A stretch of 64,000 bases of DNA, taken from positions 2,698,458 to 2,762,457 of the forward strand of contig VXAZ01006886.1 of the NCBI GenBank assembly GCA_013399875.1. Direction: 5' to 3'. How positions within the stretch are numbered: position 1 is the stretch's first letter; every line of letters begins with the position of its first letter. This document shows positions 23,201 to 36,500 of the stretch, piece by piece. A model generated the notes under the pieces. It saw only the letters and a program-made list of their open reading frames with translations, was not told the DNA's origin and made no database searches. The position numbers and the translations under genes are program-made. This DNA comes from Gymnorhina tibicen. Lineage: Eukaryota; Chordata; Aves; Passeriformes; Artamidae.

Positions 23201-26200
23201 GTCTATCAGATTTACATGGGGAAATGTTTTTATCTCAGCCTTTGGTGGAAATAAATTCAGGAACGCGGTTTCATTTACATACATTAGGAGCTGCAGAGGA
23301 GGCCCTCATGTTCAAATGCTTGTGGATATGTAGGTACCCGACATAATTGAATTTACATGCTGGCTTCAGAAGATTAAAGAAACAAAGAGTAACACCGAGG
23401 TGTCAAAACCAGCTTCCTTTGAGAAGTGGGATTGGGGCAGTTCTACTTCCTCACTGATAATTTGTGTGTGTGTGCATTGTTACTTGGTTTGATTTTTGGC
23501 TTCTTCTAGGTAGCCAAAGGTTAATTACTAGCCTGCTACAAGGCACAGCCTTTCAGAAAACTGGTTGTACACAAATAGAGCATCCAGGCTGTCCTCGGCT
23601 ACCTTTGCTACTTCCCAGCTTTGGCTGTTGGCCAAACCTTTTTCAGTTCATTAAAAAGGGAGGAGGGCAGCTGTATCTATTTCTTACCTTAGGTGCTCTT
23701 GACTTAAAATTGTGAATTAGTTGAACTCAGGAGTAATTTTGTGTCTTTGGAGCTACACCTACGTATATAGAAGTATGTTTAGTGTTTACTTTTAAAAGAG
23801 CTTAACAATTAGGAGTAGTATAACTTCCTCTTGATGCAAGTATGTAAATTTGCTACTCTCAGCTTACTTTTGTTTTTTCAAGATTGTTAAACGTGTGTAT
23901 TTTTCATAAGTAGTGTTGCATTAAATTTTTGCTATGAAATTGAATTGTAGAGGGTGCTTTTCTGTTTCTAGAATATCTTGGCTTTTGTTTGCAGTAGTTA
24001 CACTGATTGTTTTAGAATAGCTTTGTGAATTCATCAAAATAGCAGCATCAAAATACCTTAAAGGAGCCCCATCAGAGGTATTGATGTCTAGTTTTATGCT
24101 TATGTAGCTCAGCTTTATGTGTTGCTCTAATGCTGAACAGTTTTACTTCCCATATTAGGTTTGATAAATGGTCTTTTAGTACTTCACTTCACTACTGGCT
24201 GCATAAATAAAATTTTTGTTCCTATTTTCCAGGAACTATGATGATTAGGAATAAAGTCTGTGTTGGGGATTTAATTTCTGTGCTGGTATGTGATGTTATG
24301 TTTCGTCTTTGCATGAGTTTACTTGTAAGGGGGGGAACAGTGACAGCACTGTGATTTCTAATTTCTTTTTATGAGACACAAGTAATCAGTGTGTTCTCAT
24401 TGCTGTCTTTTTCAGCTCACTTTTGGGGGCTACTAAACATTTAGGTTGATTTCAAATTTCTTTTCACTGTGCTCTTCTGAATCTATTTCCCCATATATTT
24501 CTTGAATGCAAAGCAGAAAGCAGAGGCATTAATTTAGAACTAATGGACAGTTTTAAGTGATGTGTAGTTCATTAGGAGCTTGCACTGTTAGCTCTCACTT
24601 TAGGTCATTCCTATCCTCTCCTTGCCCCCAGGCATTATATATCCCCTGGATTTAAAAAAACCTCCATGACAGAATTCAAAGATGGATTAGAGGATGTAAG
24701 TTTTGAGTTGGCATCAGCTGGCAGTGTGTGGGCAAGAGCTCGTGTGACTGGCAGAGGTAGATAAACAGCTTTGTGGAAGTCATGTGAAGGCCTGTGGTGA
24801 ATGTTGTCTGTTAGTAAGAATTCATAAGAATATTGCTGTGCATTTAGTTTTATGGTACAGTGTTGCTCTGAAGTGTTTGCTAATTCTTAGTGTTTCTGGA
24901 AGACCTTTGTGTGCACAGGAGGTATCTTGACAGGGCAATGAAATAATTTAAAAATAAGCACAAGAATAGCCGGTTGTTTATGAAAGCTCTTGTCTGGACT
25001 GTGCAATAGCTGGTGTTCTGTACCATTACCCTGACACTGTAAGAGGCTTGGAGTCCTGCTGTCAAGTGGTTTTGGGACAGATTTAATGTGGAAGACCTGT
25101 GCTTGTATGCAACTACAGAGTACTAGAAGCAGTTTAAAAGTCAGAGTAGGTAGTGGTTTGGAGAACACTGTACAAAATCTCTAGGAAATAGAATAACTGG
25201 TATCATGTTTTAGTGCTTGAGGTTCTTATGGGAGCCAGCTCTTGACCAATACTTTTTTATCTTTGGTAAATAAGGTGCTTGAGAGGTGTGTTTTGATATT
25301 GTTGCATCATTTTATTTTCTAACAAGCAAAGGTAACATTTTGAAATGTGCTGTTATTTTCAGTTAACAATTTGATGTTTATGAATACAGAATGTTCATAA
25401 CAGAAAAATATGAAGCCTACATGATTTAAAAAACTGATTACATTTGTATCACTACAAATAACAGCCAAAAAACCTGCTTTTGAGTACTGCAGAAGGATGG
25501 TTTTCAGTCAGTGGTGTGAGCATTGCTATTTAGTATTGTGTCTTCCAGAAGGCTGCAGGTTGGTCTGTAGTTTGTGTATACAAACCATTGGTACAGACAC
25601 AGCTACAGGGGAGAACCAGGTAAATAAAGATCAATGTTGGCAGTAGAAACTCAAAAAGCTAAGTACAATGTTGATGTGGCAGAAAGAAGCACATAAAATG
25701 TTATTTAAAAACTGCATTGGGCACTCAATCTCCTTCCTCCTTGGCTTCATGTCTCAGATTCCTTTTCTGGTTTTGAAAAGTACTTTGGTCCTTTTGCCTG
25801 TACTTTTTTCCACTTCATCTACTTTCAGTATTCCTGGTTTTTTTAGTTTTTTTTTCTTCATACAGTGTGTCACTAAGTTTACTACTCTTGGGTTAGTGCT
25901 TCTCCCCAGATCCCCCATTATTTCCCTCCCAACCCCCAAAGAATTTAAAGACCTGTGTGTTAACCATACGTGAGTCTTACCCCTGTTTAGTGTCTTGTCT
26001 TTTTACACTGCTGGATTTTGGAGGCAGAGGCCAGCGTTGCTTACAGTGCCTGTGAGGTGCTGTCCTGAGGGTGTGTGCTAGAAATAACTTATGCTCTACT
26101 ACGTGTAATATTCTGTAGAACAGAGTCTCCAGAGGGAAGGACTCTGGTGACAGCTGTGGAGGGAAGGAAACCCTTAGTCACAGATGAGGTGCAGACCAGT

Positions 26201-26747
26201 AAAGGAGTGGGCTGCTGTGCCAAGGGCTGGGCAGTGGGGGCTGGAGGCACGCAGGGAAGTGTGGGGGCTGGCCTGGTAGAAATCATGGGACTGGAGGCCT
26301 GCTTTGGGTCCTCTACATTTTGGTGCTTGTAGCTGGCTGACAGTATTGTTTACTCTCTGCTGGTGTTGGGATGTTTTTTGCATTTGGGGTTTTTTGTGTT
26401 TTTTTTTTTTTTTCCCAGTTCCCTTTTTGACTTAAATAGGTGTTGCTGAGGAAGGCAAGGCCTTTGGGATTTTCACACCACCACACGCATTGTGTATTGG
26501 GGTATGAAAATCGTGTGGGCTTGGAGTATTTCTGTTTCTGACCTTTAGTGCTGAGTGTCTTACTTTGTTTCAGCTGACAGAGGGGAGGAATTTCTGAATT
26601 TACTATTTGGTTATCTGTATGCCCTGCTAAGGATGCACTTCAAGACATAAGATGTTTAAGGAGGATTGTCCAGGTCATAACCAGGGATTCTCTAAACAAA
26701 GAAGAGTTAGTGCTTGGTGTACAGAGAGCAGTGAAAGAGAGACAGTG

Positions 26748-26765
26748 CGTGTGTGTGTGTGTGTG
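26748..26765 (+). repeat. (GT)n microsatellite
   Basis: A pure GT dinucleotide run of about nine units. Likely length-polymorphic; no function implied. Confidence 0.9.
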
Positions 26766-26841
26766 CCGTCCGTATGGGCACGTGTGATGGCAGCTTCAGA
26801 ATGGGAGCAGACCCAGTAGTGTCCTGGTACTGATTAATGGA

Positions 26842-26891
26842 GGCAAGACTCATTGAGACAAGACTCATTGAGACAATGAGACAAGACTCAA
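26842..26891 (+). repeat. Short tandem repeat, ~15-bp unit
   Basis: The word ACAAGACTCATTGAG occurs twice in tandem, preceded by a near copy starting GCAAGACTCATTGAG and followed by a partial copy ACAAGACTCA after an ACAATGAG step. It lies about 50 bp left of the CR1 pair. Confidence 0.8.
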
Positions 26892-26938
26892 TCCCCAAAA
26901 ATGAGTCCAAACCTAGTAGGAAATAAAATTTGAACTGT

Positions 26939-27091
26939 AGAATCATAAAATGATTTGGGTGGGAAGGGACCTTAAAGATCACCCAGTTCCACTCCCCTGC
27001 CGTCGGCAGGGACACCTTCCACTATCCCAGGTTGCTCCATGCCCCATCCAACCTGGCCTTGAAAACTTCCAGGGATGGGGCAACCACAACT
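26939..27091 (-). mobile_element. CR1 LINE 3' end fragment (left of opposed pair)
   Basis: The + strand carries the reverse complement of a CR1 3' tail: AGAATCATAAAATG, then GGGAAGGGACCTTAAAGATCA, a GGCAGGGACACCTTCCACTA-type block, and CATCCAACCTGGCCTTG followed by CCAGGGATGGGGC. The element runs on the - strand with its 3' end at 26,939. It stops near 27,091, about 30 bp before a second CR1 piece in the opposite direction. Confidence 0.9.
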
Positions 27092-27118
27092 AGCTTTAAA
27101 ATTTTACAGTAGTGTGGC

Positions 27119-27450
27119 TTTACAACAACCTGAAAGGAGGTTATAGCCAGGTGAAGGCCAGCCTTTTCCCAAGTACCAGGTAATAGGATGAGAGGAAACT
27201 GCCTCAGCTGCACCAGGGGAGATTTAGAACGGATATTGGGAAAAATTTCTTCACCAAAAGCATTACCTAGCATTGAAACGGGCTGCCCAGGGAGGGTGTG
27301 CACTCACCATCCCCCGATGTATTTAAAAGATGTGCAGATGTGGCACTCTGGGCCATGGTTTACTGCTGGGCTTGGCAGCACTGGGTTAAAGGTTGGACTC
27401 ACTCCTAAGGGTCTTTTTCAACCTAAATGATTCTATGATTTTATTCTATC
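27119..27450 (+). mobile_element. CR1 LINE 3' end fragment (right of opposed pair)
   Basis: The sense orientation of a CR1 3' end: AACCTGAAAGGAGGTTATAGCC, a block like GCACCAGGGGAGATTTAGA, then ATTGGGAAAAATTTCTTCACC, GGGCTGCCCAGGGAGG and a terminal CAACCTAAATGATTCTATGA, with a TTCTAT-type tail. The 3'-untranslated variant differs from the left fragment, so this is another CR1 subfamily and an independent insertion. Confidence 0.9.
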
Positions 27451-29133
27451 TTATGCCATGTCTAAGTGAAAGTATCTCGTGCACCATGATGTTAGGATTG
27501 AGCCACAATAGCAGGAGGTGAAGAACACTTGTCTACTTCTGCTGAAGTGTTTTAAATTATTTACTTGTAGTAATGACTTAAGTGTGAAGAGGTGTGTGTG
27601 TGTAGAAGAGCTGTCTTGTTTTTCTTTCCATGGGAGGACTGTATTTGGGAATCTGTGATGAATGCTGGCTGGAAAGTGAGTAGTAGCTTCTGAACCCTCT
27701 TGAGTGAAGAAAAACATCATTAGTCTGGCAGATTGTCAGCAGCAAATGGTACATTAATTTTTGGCACCAAACTTGCTAGCAAAAAAAGAGACTTTCCTTT
27801 CTGTTGTTAATAATAAAAATGAGGAGAGACTGATTATCTTTGCTTGGTAGCTGATATTGTTCTGCTTCTTTATAGTGTCCATGTAAGACAGATACAATGC
27901 TTTTGACAAAAGTCCCTTTATATTTTATTAAAAATAAAAAAACCACTTTATAATATACTGATAATCTGCATCTGATTACATATCTAACTTTAAATAATTT
28001 TATTATGTTTATAAGCTTTTACAAGCTATGTGCAAACAATTGCAAGATTTCCCATGTGTTTAAAGATAGAGATATCACTCTTCAGATGTGTAGAATACTG
28101 AGATTCTTCATGCTAGGCCAGTTTTACTTCCCCAGCACTTCAAAGGTACTTTTTTACATCTACTACTAGTAGTAATAATGTAGGGAAATAATATTTTTTT
28201 AATAAAAATGTTTATTTACACTTGAATTAGGTGACCTCTAGCTATGTTGAAAATTTTAGTAAGATCAGAATAATGACCTAACTATTTTTATCTGAGTGAT
28301 AATAACAACAGCAACATTTTGTTTACTGAATTGTTGCTTTAACTGTTAGGATATCATTTTTGTGATACTCACTGTCACTCTGCACAAGTTCTTAAGAGTC
28401 CAGCTAACACAAATACATAACATTGTTTATTTACACTCTGCAGTCTGTTTTGGTAACTGGTAGCTTCTGTTTCCTCGGGGTGCTGTAAATAAATCTGGTG
28501 CATGAAGAGTTGCAGCGATAAGGAAGAGCAGAAAAGTACTGTGTAAAAAGGAAAGGCTGTTTGGTAGAGTTCTTCAATAAAAGCAAGTTTGGCAAGAATG
28601 AGAGGATGTAACTTAAAATGTTGGAAGTAAGGTTAAGACCACAATCAAGTCTTTTCCTCACAATTTCTTTTAATGAGCAGTCAATGGAGATCTGCAGCAG
28701 CTCTGTATCTGTCGAAGCTGCATGCATATATTGGGTGCTGTCCTAATTTCTGCCTCTGCAAATATGCTGTATTACAACTCGTTGTGTATTCAACTTGCTG
28801 GTCACCACAAAATGACAAAAGTCCTTCTCTGTTTCTACGTTTTAAATAAAGAACTTCTCTCTGTGTATGATTTCCTGTACTCCATTTGGTTTAACTTAAA
28901 AGCTTCAACATTAATTTGCTTGGGTGAGAAATACTGTGAGTAAAGCACTGGCTGGGGATTTGTAATAATTAGATTCTATTTCCAAGTGTGTCACAGGCTG
29001 CTGTGTGAGTTCAGAGACATTGGGTTATCCTGGTGTGTTTTTATCTGTGCATTAAGGATGAGGCAGTTTTTCTTTCTTTGGTGTCTTTGCGTGGTAAACT
29101 TGTGTTTATCTCCTTGAACAAATATAATGGATG
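27451..29133. other. Non-coding stretch, no gene seen
   Basis: AT-rich DNA with short unremarkable frames only, none longer than about 100 codons. Confidence 0.55.
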
Positions 29134-29235
29134 TGATGCTCAGGGCCAGGGCTTCGTGATGGGCTTGGCAGTGCTGGGGGAACAGTTGGACTTGATCATC
29201 TTAGAGGCCTTTTCCAACCTTAATGATTCTAAGTT
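29134..29235 (+). mobile_element. CR1 LINE 3' tail fragment
   Basis: About 100 bp of a CR1 3' end in sense orientation: GATGCTCAGGG, GGGCTTGGCAGTGCTGGGGG, GTTGGACTTGATCATCTTAG and TTTTCCAACCTTAATGATTC. It belongs to the same tail type as the right member of the 27-kb pair. The copy is diverged and strongly 5'-truncated. Confidence 0.85.
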
Positions 29236-31789
29236 TCTCTCCTACTTCAGGATAAATGCAAACACTTAATTGAAAAATACTTTGTAGCAGCTCTGATAGT
29301 TGAAATCGATAACAAATAAGTTTTATGTGCTGTGTATATTAGGATGGAGAAAAGGTAAATGTATTTTTAAGTGGCCCCATTAAAAAAGACCCATTTAAGT
29401 GACCACATATAATTGTTCCAGCCAATGCACAGGCTCGCTTTGCCTACTGTCAGTGAAAATGTTTCTGTTGAAAGAAAATCTCCTTTATTGCATTTAAAAA
29501 AATAAAGGAGAAATTATTTTTAAAAAGTAGGTAGAGGCAGACTGCAGCATGGCAGCTAAAGTATTTTTAAAGCATCGTATCATAAGATTAAAAAGTTAAA
29601 GTCTTTAGTGTATTCTTGTCATGGGAATAGAAATTCGAATGATTAACCCCTTTCTATTTATAGCTGTTTTCTCTGAATTACTCCTGTTCCAGTTAACTTC
29701 TAGGTAAATTCTATGACAAGGCAAAGCAATTCTTGCCTTAGTCTATCTCTGCAGCTCATCATTTTAGTATCCTCAAGTTACTTTCTTTTTAACGTGAATT
29801 TCACAAGCCACAGCTGAATTCTCAGGTTTATTTGTAGTTTGATAACTTGTCAACTTCTGTTGTGTGCAACTACAAGATTTATAGAGGCCTTCAGCATTTG
29901 GTGGCTCCTTTCGTCTTCCCATCACTACTTGCCAGTTTTTAAAATCACTGCTTAGGGGTGAATTCCTGGGGTTGCCTCAGGAGGATTTGAGATGCAGGCT
30001 GTGTGTGCTGTGCTGATAAAGCTTGAAAGAACCAGGCAATATCTACCAATTACTGTGACAGTTTTCTGCTCTCTTGATGCCCTAAGTTGCTTCTTAATTG
30101 TTAATTTAACTGGGACTTGGCCAGGAAAGTAGCATACTACTCTTTGGGTGGTTTTTAGCTCTATTTGTGCAGTAATAAAGGGTTTTTACCTATGTAATGA
30201 CAATTTTCTTGAGAAAGAGGCAGTGGTTAGACCCCTTATGCAAGAAGGGTTCTTCAGAAATGGCAGCATTCCTGAAACCTTTGGCTCAAGCGTCTACATT
30301 TTGGTGATTAACAAACCCAGTTAACATGAAGAAAGATTTATTTGGGTGTGGTGGCAAATGAAGTGGTTTGTTGTTAATTTTTGTGATGTACTTTTTTTCT
30401 TGCAATGTACTGGTAAGAAGTAAAATAAGATTTTAGAGGGACTTTGTTTTCTTTCTCACTTATCTTGGGAGAAAATTTGAAAGGTGTTTAGGGACATGTT
30501 TTTTGATGTTTTCCTTGGAGAAATCTCTCTTTTGCTGTCAACTATGGTGTTGAGAAATTCCTGTCTTGGTCAAGCTATCACTGTTTGTGTGAAAACTGAA
30601 AAGCCTTTGCCTTCAGTTGCAAGAGTCACTTTTTTGGTGTCAGATTTTGTCATATTTTAATAACTGCTTTCTTAAGTACAGATGCTGCTGCTCCAGCAGT
30701 TCTTCTGTGTGCCCAGCTTTACATCCCTTGTATCGTACTTCTCCTGCAGTTTGGAGGTGAAGCAATAGGCTGGGGTGCAGAATGCAGTGAAGTTGTCAAA
30801 AGAAAGCCTCCAGTGATCGGCTCTGGGAAAAGGAGCTCATGTTCATTTATCAAGGAGAGGGTGGGTTTTAGATGCCTGTTGCCAGAAAGTGGTGTAAATA
30901 CTGGTGTCATGATTTAGTGGTAGCAGGAGGATAAATACATTGTCTATAATGTATCTGCTGCCTCTCCTCCATCCTTCCACACCTTGCATCTGAAAATGTC
31001 AGAGAACGTGTCTTTTCCAGTGCAGCCTTTGTCAGGTTCTTTAGTCTGGTGGTTTTGAGATGTTACACAAACTAAAGAGGGTTGTATTTTATTCTTTGCA
31101 TCTTGCTCTTCATGGTTCATCTCAGTGTCAGAAATTGCTTTGCAAGTTGATCCCATAGAGTGTAGAAATATCCTTGCTCTGGTCAGAGCAGTGCTATTCA
31201 CCGGAGCACCTACGGTACTGAAGGTAGGAAGTCGCTCCCCTGTGCCAGAGAGCTGCCAAGCAGGCTGCCCTCTTTCTGAGGAACTTTATTCCAAAGCATT
31301 TCTGTGCTCTGCCAGTGCTGCTGTCACAGGGTCACAGCATCGCTGCTCTTTGTGTGAAACTCTCTGAGGCCAGTGCACAGGGTAATGCTCTGAAAGGGTT
31401 CTTGGGGCCAGTCACAGCTCCAGCACTGCTCAGGCTCTGTTCCTTCTCAGAGTGTGGAAGGGAGTTTCTCACTGAAGTGCTCCTGACACCACAAAACACT
31501 TTTACTTCTCTCGGAAATAAGCCTGTAGAACAGGTAGTTGGTTAATGGACTGAAACCTTTTCATTAATGAAGGAAGCCAGAAAACGCCATGTAGTCTGCA
31601 TTACTGTGCTGAGCCTTGCAGCTGATGAAAATAGAAGGTTTTGGGTTGGTTGGGTTGTTTTTACATCAAGTATTCTGTCATTTTAGTTGCTATGTCTAAA
31701 GGCCATGCAAAATACATGAATACTATTCAAATCTGACTTTTGGATCCAAATTCAGATTTGAACTGTTGGTTTGATGAGAGGAGGATTGT

Positions 31790-31875
31790 CTTTTGTGTTT
31801 GGGGTGTGTTTTTGGTTTTGGTGGGTTTGGGGGGTGTTTTTGGGTTTTGCATGTTTGTTTGGTTTTTGTTTTTGA
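31790..31875 (+). repeat. T/G-rich low-complexity block
   Basis: Almost only G and T on the + strand, with several G runs of three to six bases separated by T-rich spacers. Tracts of this kind are common in bird introns. Confidence 0.7.
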
Positions 31876-33515
31876 AACCAAGCACTCCCTTGCTTCTAGC
31901 CTGGGATTAGTGCAAATTTGGGGTTCCTAAATTACGTAGTATTATGAACTGTCATGCTGAAATTATGCTTCATATTTTAAATATTTTTTCTATGAGGCCT
32001 CACTACCCGAAAGAGGAGGGAGTGGGGAGCAGGAGCAGATTAAAATGCACACTTTTATTATCTAAAAGAGCTTAATAGATTGGCTTCTGAGTGTTGGATA
32101 TAGCTGGAGGTAAACTGCATTTAATTAGATGCTTGTATTTTTCCTTCTTCAGCACAGGAACTACTCTTAGTGATTACTTCTAGTTTCAGATAGTATTTAC
32201 TGTATACATGTTGTGAGTGATGGAATGCTGCTGTTATTTATTATGTGGTAATATTTGGAATCAAACAGTAAGTTGGACTGCACCATGTCTTTAAAATACA
32301 CTTAGGTAGACACTGCTGTGTTGGTTTATAGTCTCTTGCAATCCACACTTGGGAGTTTATTTTAATCATAAAGAATGCAGCCTTTCAAGTGATACCTGGA
32401 GAAGGGGGGGCAGTACCTTCACAAAATGGCTCATAATAATTAATTACTGAAAAATTGTTCAGTCTTGCTTTTTGACTCTGTGTTCTCTTTTATATAAATT
32501 CAAATATGAGCACAACAAAAAGCAGAATTTGGGAACTAAATAGAAGTAAATTTGCATCGTTTCACCATATTAGGCATTTCACAGAATGTAACTGGGAAGT
32601 GAAACATGGGGACATGAAAGCAGTGAAGAAAATAGGCTACACAGATCACAAGAAACAGAAATCACAAGTAGTGCTACAAATAACATTTCAAGTAACTAAG
32701 TAATCGTGATGGGATCTTCACAGAAACAGGATGAAGACTCACTGCTTTATTTCTCTGCTTAAAGTACAGGTAAATATTTATTCATTTAGTAACTTTTGGG
32801 TGGAACCAGTAGGGGTTTTTCAGTGTTTTTATATCTGTGACACACTAGTGAGTAGAAAACGCATCAGCAGTAAGGGCTGTGTTCAGGTGTTCCTGAATTC
32901 GGAGGAAATGCTTAGTCAGTGCTTATGCACCTTGAGCCTTTCAGAGTTTAAGGCAATCAGAGAGAAATCGTGAAGAAGGACTTCATAAACTTTAGAATGC
33001 TAGAAAGTGGCTCATTAAATGAATATAAGATTCCTTTATTAAAAATGATGGTGTGGGGGTAATTTTATTCTAGAGCAGGTCCTTGTGTTCTGCCCAGTAA
33101 ATAACTCTAGATTCAGTTGTAGGTTACAAAACAAAAGTATGGGACATAGCTGTGTTGTGATAGAAGACCAAAGAAACAGGTACAGGAATTGCTATGCTGC
33201 TGGCAACTAATGCCCCTGCCCTCACCCCCGAGACTTCTGTCCTCAAATACTGCTTTAGGTGTAGTGAAAATCCATGCAGAATCAAATGTTTTATTATTGC
33301 TTGCAACCTGTTTTAGGATTTCGAAAGCTGAATGCAGATGGCAGGGCTGCTGAGGATGTGCAGGGATTGCAGACAGGCTGGTTGGGTGCTCACTGACTCC
33401 TGGAAGCATCTGTGTTGGTGTCACAAGGGCTTGTGCAGGGTGTGGGGTTTGTCTGCACCTGCCTAAACTGCTGCGCAGTGGTTGGGCTAGCTCAGCTCAA
33501 GCCTTTGGGTCTCAC

Positions 33516-33533
33516 ACTGTGTGTGTGTGTGCA
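33516..33533 (+). repeat. (TG)n microsatellite
   Basis: A short run of TG dinucleotides followed by a CA/TG-rich stretch. Confidence 0.85.
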
Positions 33534-36500
33534 CATGCACGTGTAGGTGAGGATTTCTTGTAAGAGGAGCGCTGCTCTGTGACCGTGGCTTCCAGCTCTT
33601 CACTTCTGTAAGCCACATGTAGTGAACCAGATTTAGAAGAGCTGCAACACTGGCGTGGAGGTGAAAGTGATCTGTGGGCCCTGGGAGGAGTTACATCTTC
33701 ACATGGATGAGTCTGTTCAGTCTAAACTATTCAGTTCTTTGTCACCAGCTTTGGAGCTGCTGAGCCAGCTGGGTAATCACTTGTGCCCTGTGTTGGATCG
33801 GAACTGGAAATGAGCTGGAAAGTGTTGCTCACTTGACTCCATGTTTGTAAAGCAATATAAAGCAAATCTAAGCACTTGTTTGTGAGTCATCTGAAATCAT
33901 AAAAACACTGCTGTTTTTGTAAAATGGTCACATGCAGCCTTGCACTTTGTGATTTTGAACCATAAAGTACCAGACAGAGTACATCCTCCAGCCCAGAACC
34001 TCTCCTAGGATGTTTTCTTACTCTGCACTTGTCATTAGAAGTGATCAGCACTGGCAGCCAGCCCTCGGCTGCTGAGGGCATTCGCAGGGTCTCCCATAGC
34101 AGAGACTTTGCCAGTCTCAATCTCAGCACACTGCCCTCAGATCAGAGAATGAATGGCTGCCTGACAGAGTGTGAGAGGAAAATTTGCTGTCTACAAGCCT
34201 TTTTTTGTTAAGCTTCGTTAACAGTGATGTGTTCCCCTTCTGCTTTGCCCAGAGGCATTTCTTTTGAAGGTGACAGAGCAGGAAAAAAACAGTTGAATCG
34301 TTCTGGGAAAAAAAAAAACCAAATTATTTTTGTTTAGGTTTCTGTTTGCTGATCCTAAATAGTGCAGGTGATTCCTTCCCATCTGGAGCTATCTGTTCCT
34401 TGCTCCTTTAATGGGAAGTCCTTTATTTTCCAATGCCAGTAAGTGCCCACAGTCTTTTCTCTTAAGTTTGACTTCCGTAAGGATGAAAGATTGTTATTTG
34501 CCTCACAACTCCAATCAGATTGAGTTCTAAGATACAATTAGTAGGAGGGTTACTGGCTTACTTGGCCTTGGGCACCATCAGGCAGGATACATCACTGTGA
34601 AAGAGGGACACACTCTATGCCCCCTCCCAGATAAATTCAAATGTCAGTAACTGACATCCAGTTAAAAAATCACTATGTTCAAAATAAAGAGTTGGTGAAA
34701 ACTTGCAAGATCTTTTTGGTATTGTCTTGCAGTTCTTGAAAGGAACTCAGCAGCTTGTGTAACCAAGTAAAAAAATTATTATTGTAAAGCATCTTAGTCT
34801 GTGCTTGTGTGAGTATAAATTTGTTTTAACCAAGCCTTTTGGGCACTGAAGGGGATTTCACAGAGGTGAGCCAGGGCTTAGTGAGGCAGCTCTCTGGGAA
34901 GAGTGAACAAGGCTTCCTCACACTGTGATTCATTGTAGTGAGATACAGGGCTCCTGCCCTCAATCACCCACTGGATAAAGGTAATTATGGTATCAAGTTC
35001 TTCTTGATGAAGATGTAACTGAATTTAGCTTTAAATCATGTTTTTAACCGTTATCTGTTTAACTTAAAGAATAATATTGACCTATATTTTTAGTTACTCA
35101 AGAAAATGCTAAGTGGTCTCTGTTTTGCCCATCTTCAGGAATAAGAAAGGCTGTAAACTGACTTATAGTTCTGACATAGATGTCTGTTTTGAACTCATTT
35201 GGTGTTCTGCAATTTCTGTCTCTGCCTTTTTTTTTTTCTTTTTCTGTGGCTGTTCTCGTGCAATGAGAACTTGTAGCTCTATGCCTGTTCAGTTTTGGTT
35301 AAAAGATTTTGTGCAAGATAGGTGGGTTTCACATTTCAGAGAAGTCTGAGGCTTTTTAAAGGATATTACTGGTTTCTGACCAAGCACCAACACCTGGGAA
35401 AGTAGAACACAAAGAAGAATGCTGTCCTGTGTGTAACAGCTTGGTGTCCATTGTCAGTAAGGTATTTTGTCTTTTGATATTACTGCAGAAATAAGTGCCA
35501 CCTTTGAAAGGTCAAAACTGGTCTGTGCTATTGGAGAGACTCTGGACACTGCATTGTTAGGAGGGTGCTTATGTAGAGCTCTCCTGTCTGGATCAGCTTG
35601 CAGACAACGCTAGGTGATATGTAAGAAATACTTTGTTCAGATCTCGGCTTTAACCTGTGTTTTCAGCCTGCGCACTCAGGTTTGCAGTGTGTAAAAGCTG
35701 GGAGTTGCTGTCATTTAGGCAGATGTGCACTGCTGCGAGTTTCTCTTTTGCTCACTGTTTAAGTGCCTGGACTTGAGTTGTAATGGCATAATTACTGACA
35801 GTGAATGTTCTTGAAGAATTTTATGTCTATCATTGTTGGAGCTTAAGACTGAGGAAGACAGAGTTGCTTTATATGTTTCAGTATTTTTTTAAGTTGAATA
35901 TATTTGGTGTATTTACTGATGCTTCTCTTGTTTTTGTTTTTTTTTTTGTCTCTGACTTGGTGAAATGGTGAGTTTCTTAATTGCTACAGCAGCTAATTTA
36001 GTGTGGTATTCACTTGTCCAATCTTCAGCACTACTGAGAGTATGAAATGCTCAAGACAGCTTTGAGGTGAATAAAGCTGTGAACCAAAAGCTCTAAAATA
36101 CCCCAGCTGTGTGCTTCTGTGTATATTGCTGTCCTAAACATCTGCTGGTGCTCTCCTGATGTCTTCCTCAGTGCTTTCTTCCAGAGTGAGAGGTGGAATT
36201 ACAGAGAAGAAGATGCCCAAGAAACTGGTATATCATGTCATTCAGCCCACTCAGAGTTCCTTATCCTGAAGTAAACCTGGAGCATCCTCTCCAACAAATG
36301 GATTTCTTTGTGTACTCTGGAAGAATTGTCAGAGGGGCCTGTCTGATGGGCCTAGAAATTGTTATAGAGCAGAAGACAATCGGGCCACAGTTAGCCCAGT
36401 AATTTCTATGTGGCATCTTAAATTGCTTATGAATGATTTTTTTTTTTCTTCTATTTTTCCTTTTCTCTTAGTGAGTGACCTGTTTCCTTGGCTTGTAATT

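Larger units (their letters stand above)
20571..26938. other. Non-coding stretch, no gene seen
   Basis: The right flank of the CpG island grades into AT-rich DNA. An acceptor-like signal (T run then CCCAG) ends near 20,603. T/G-rich low-complexity DNA occurs around 21,820-21,870 and 22,690-22,720. No recognisable coding sequence, RNA gene or repeat family was seen. Confidence 0.55.
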
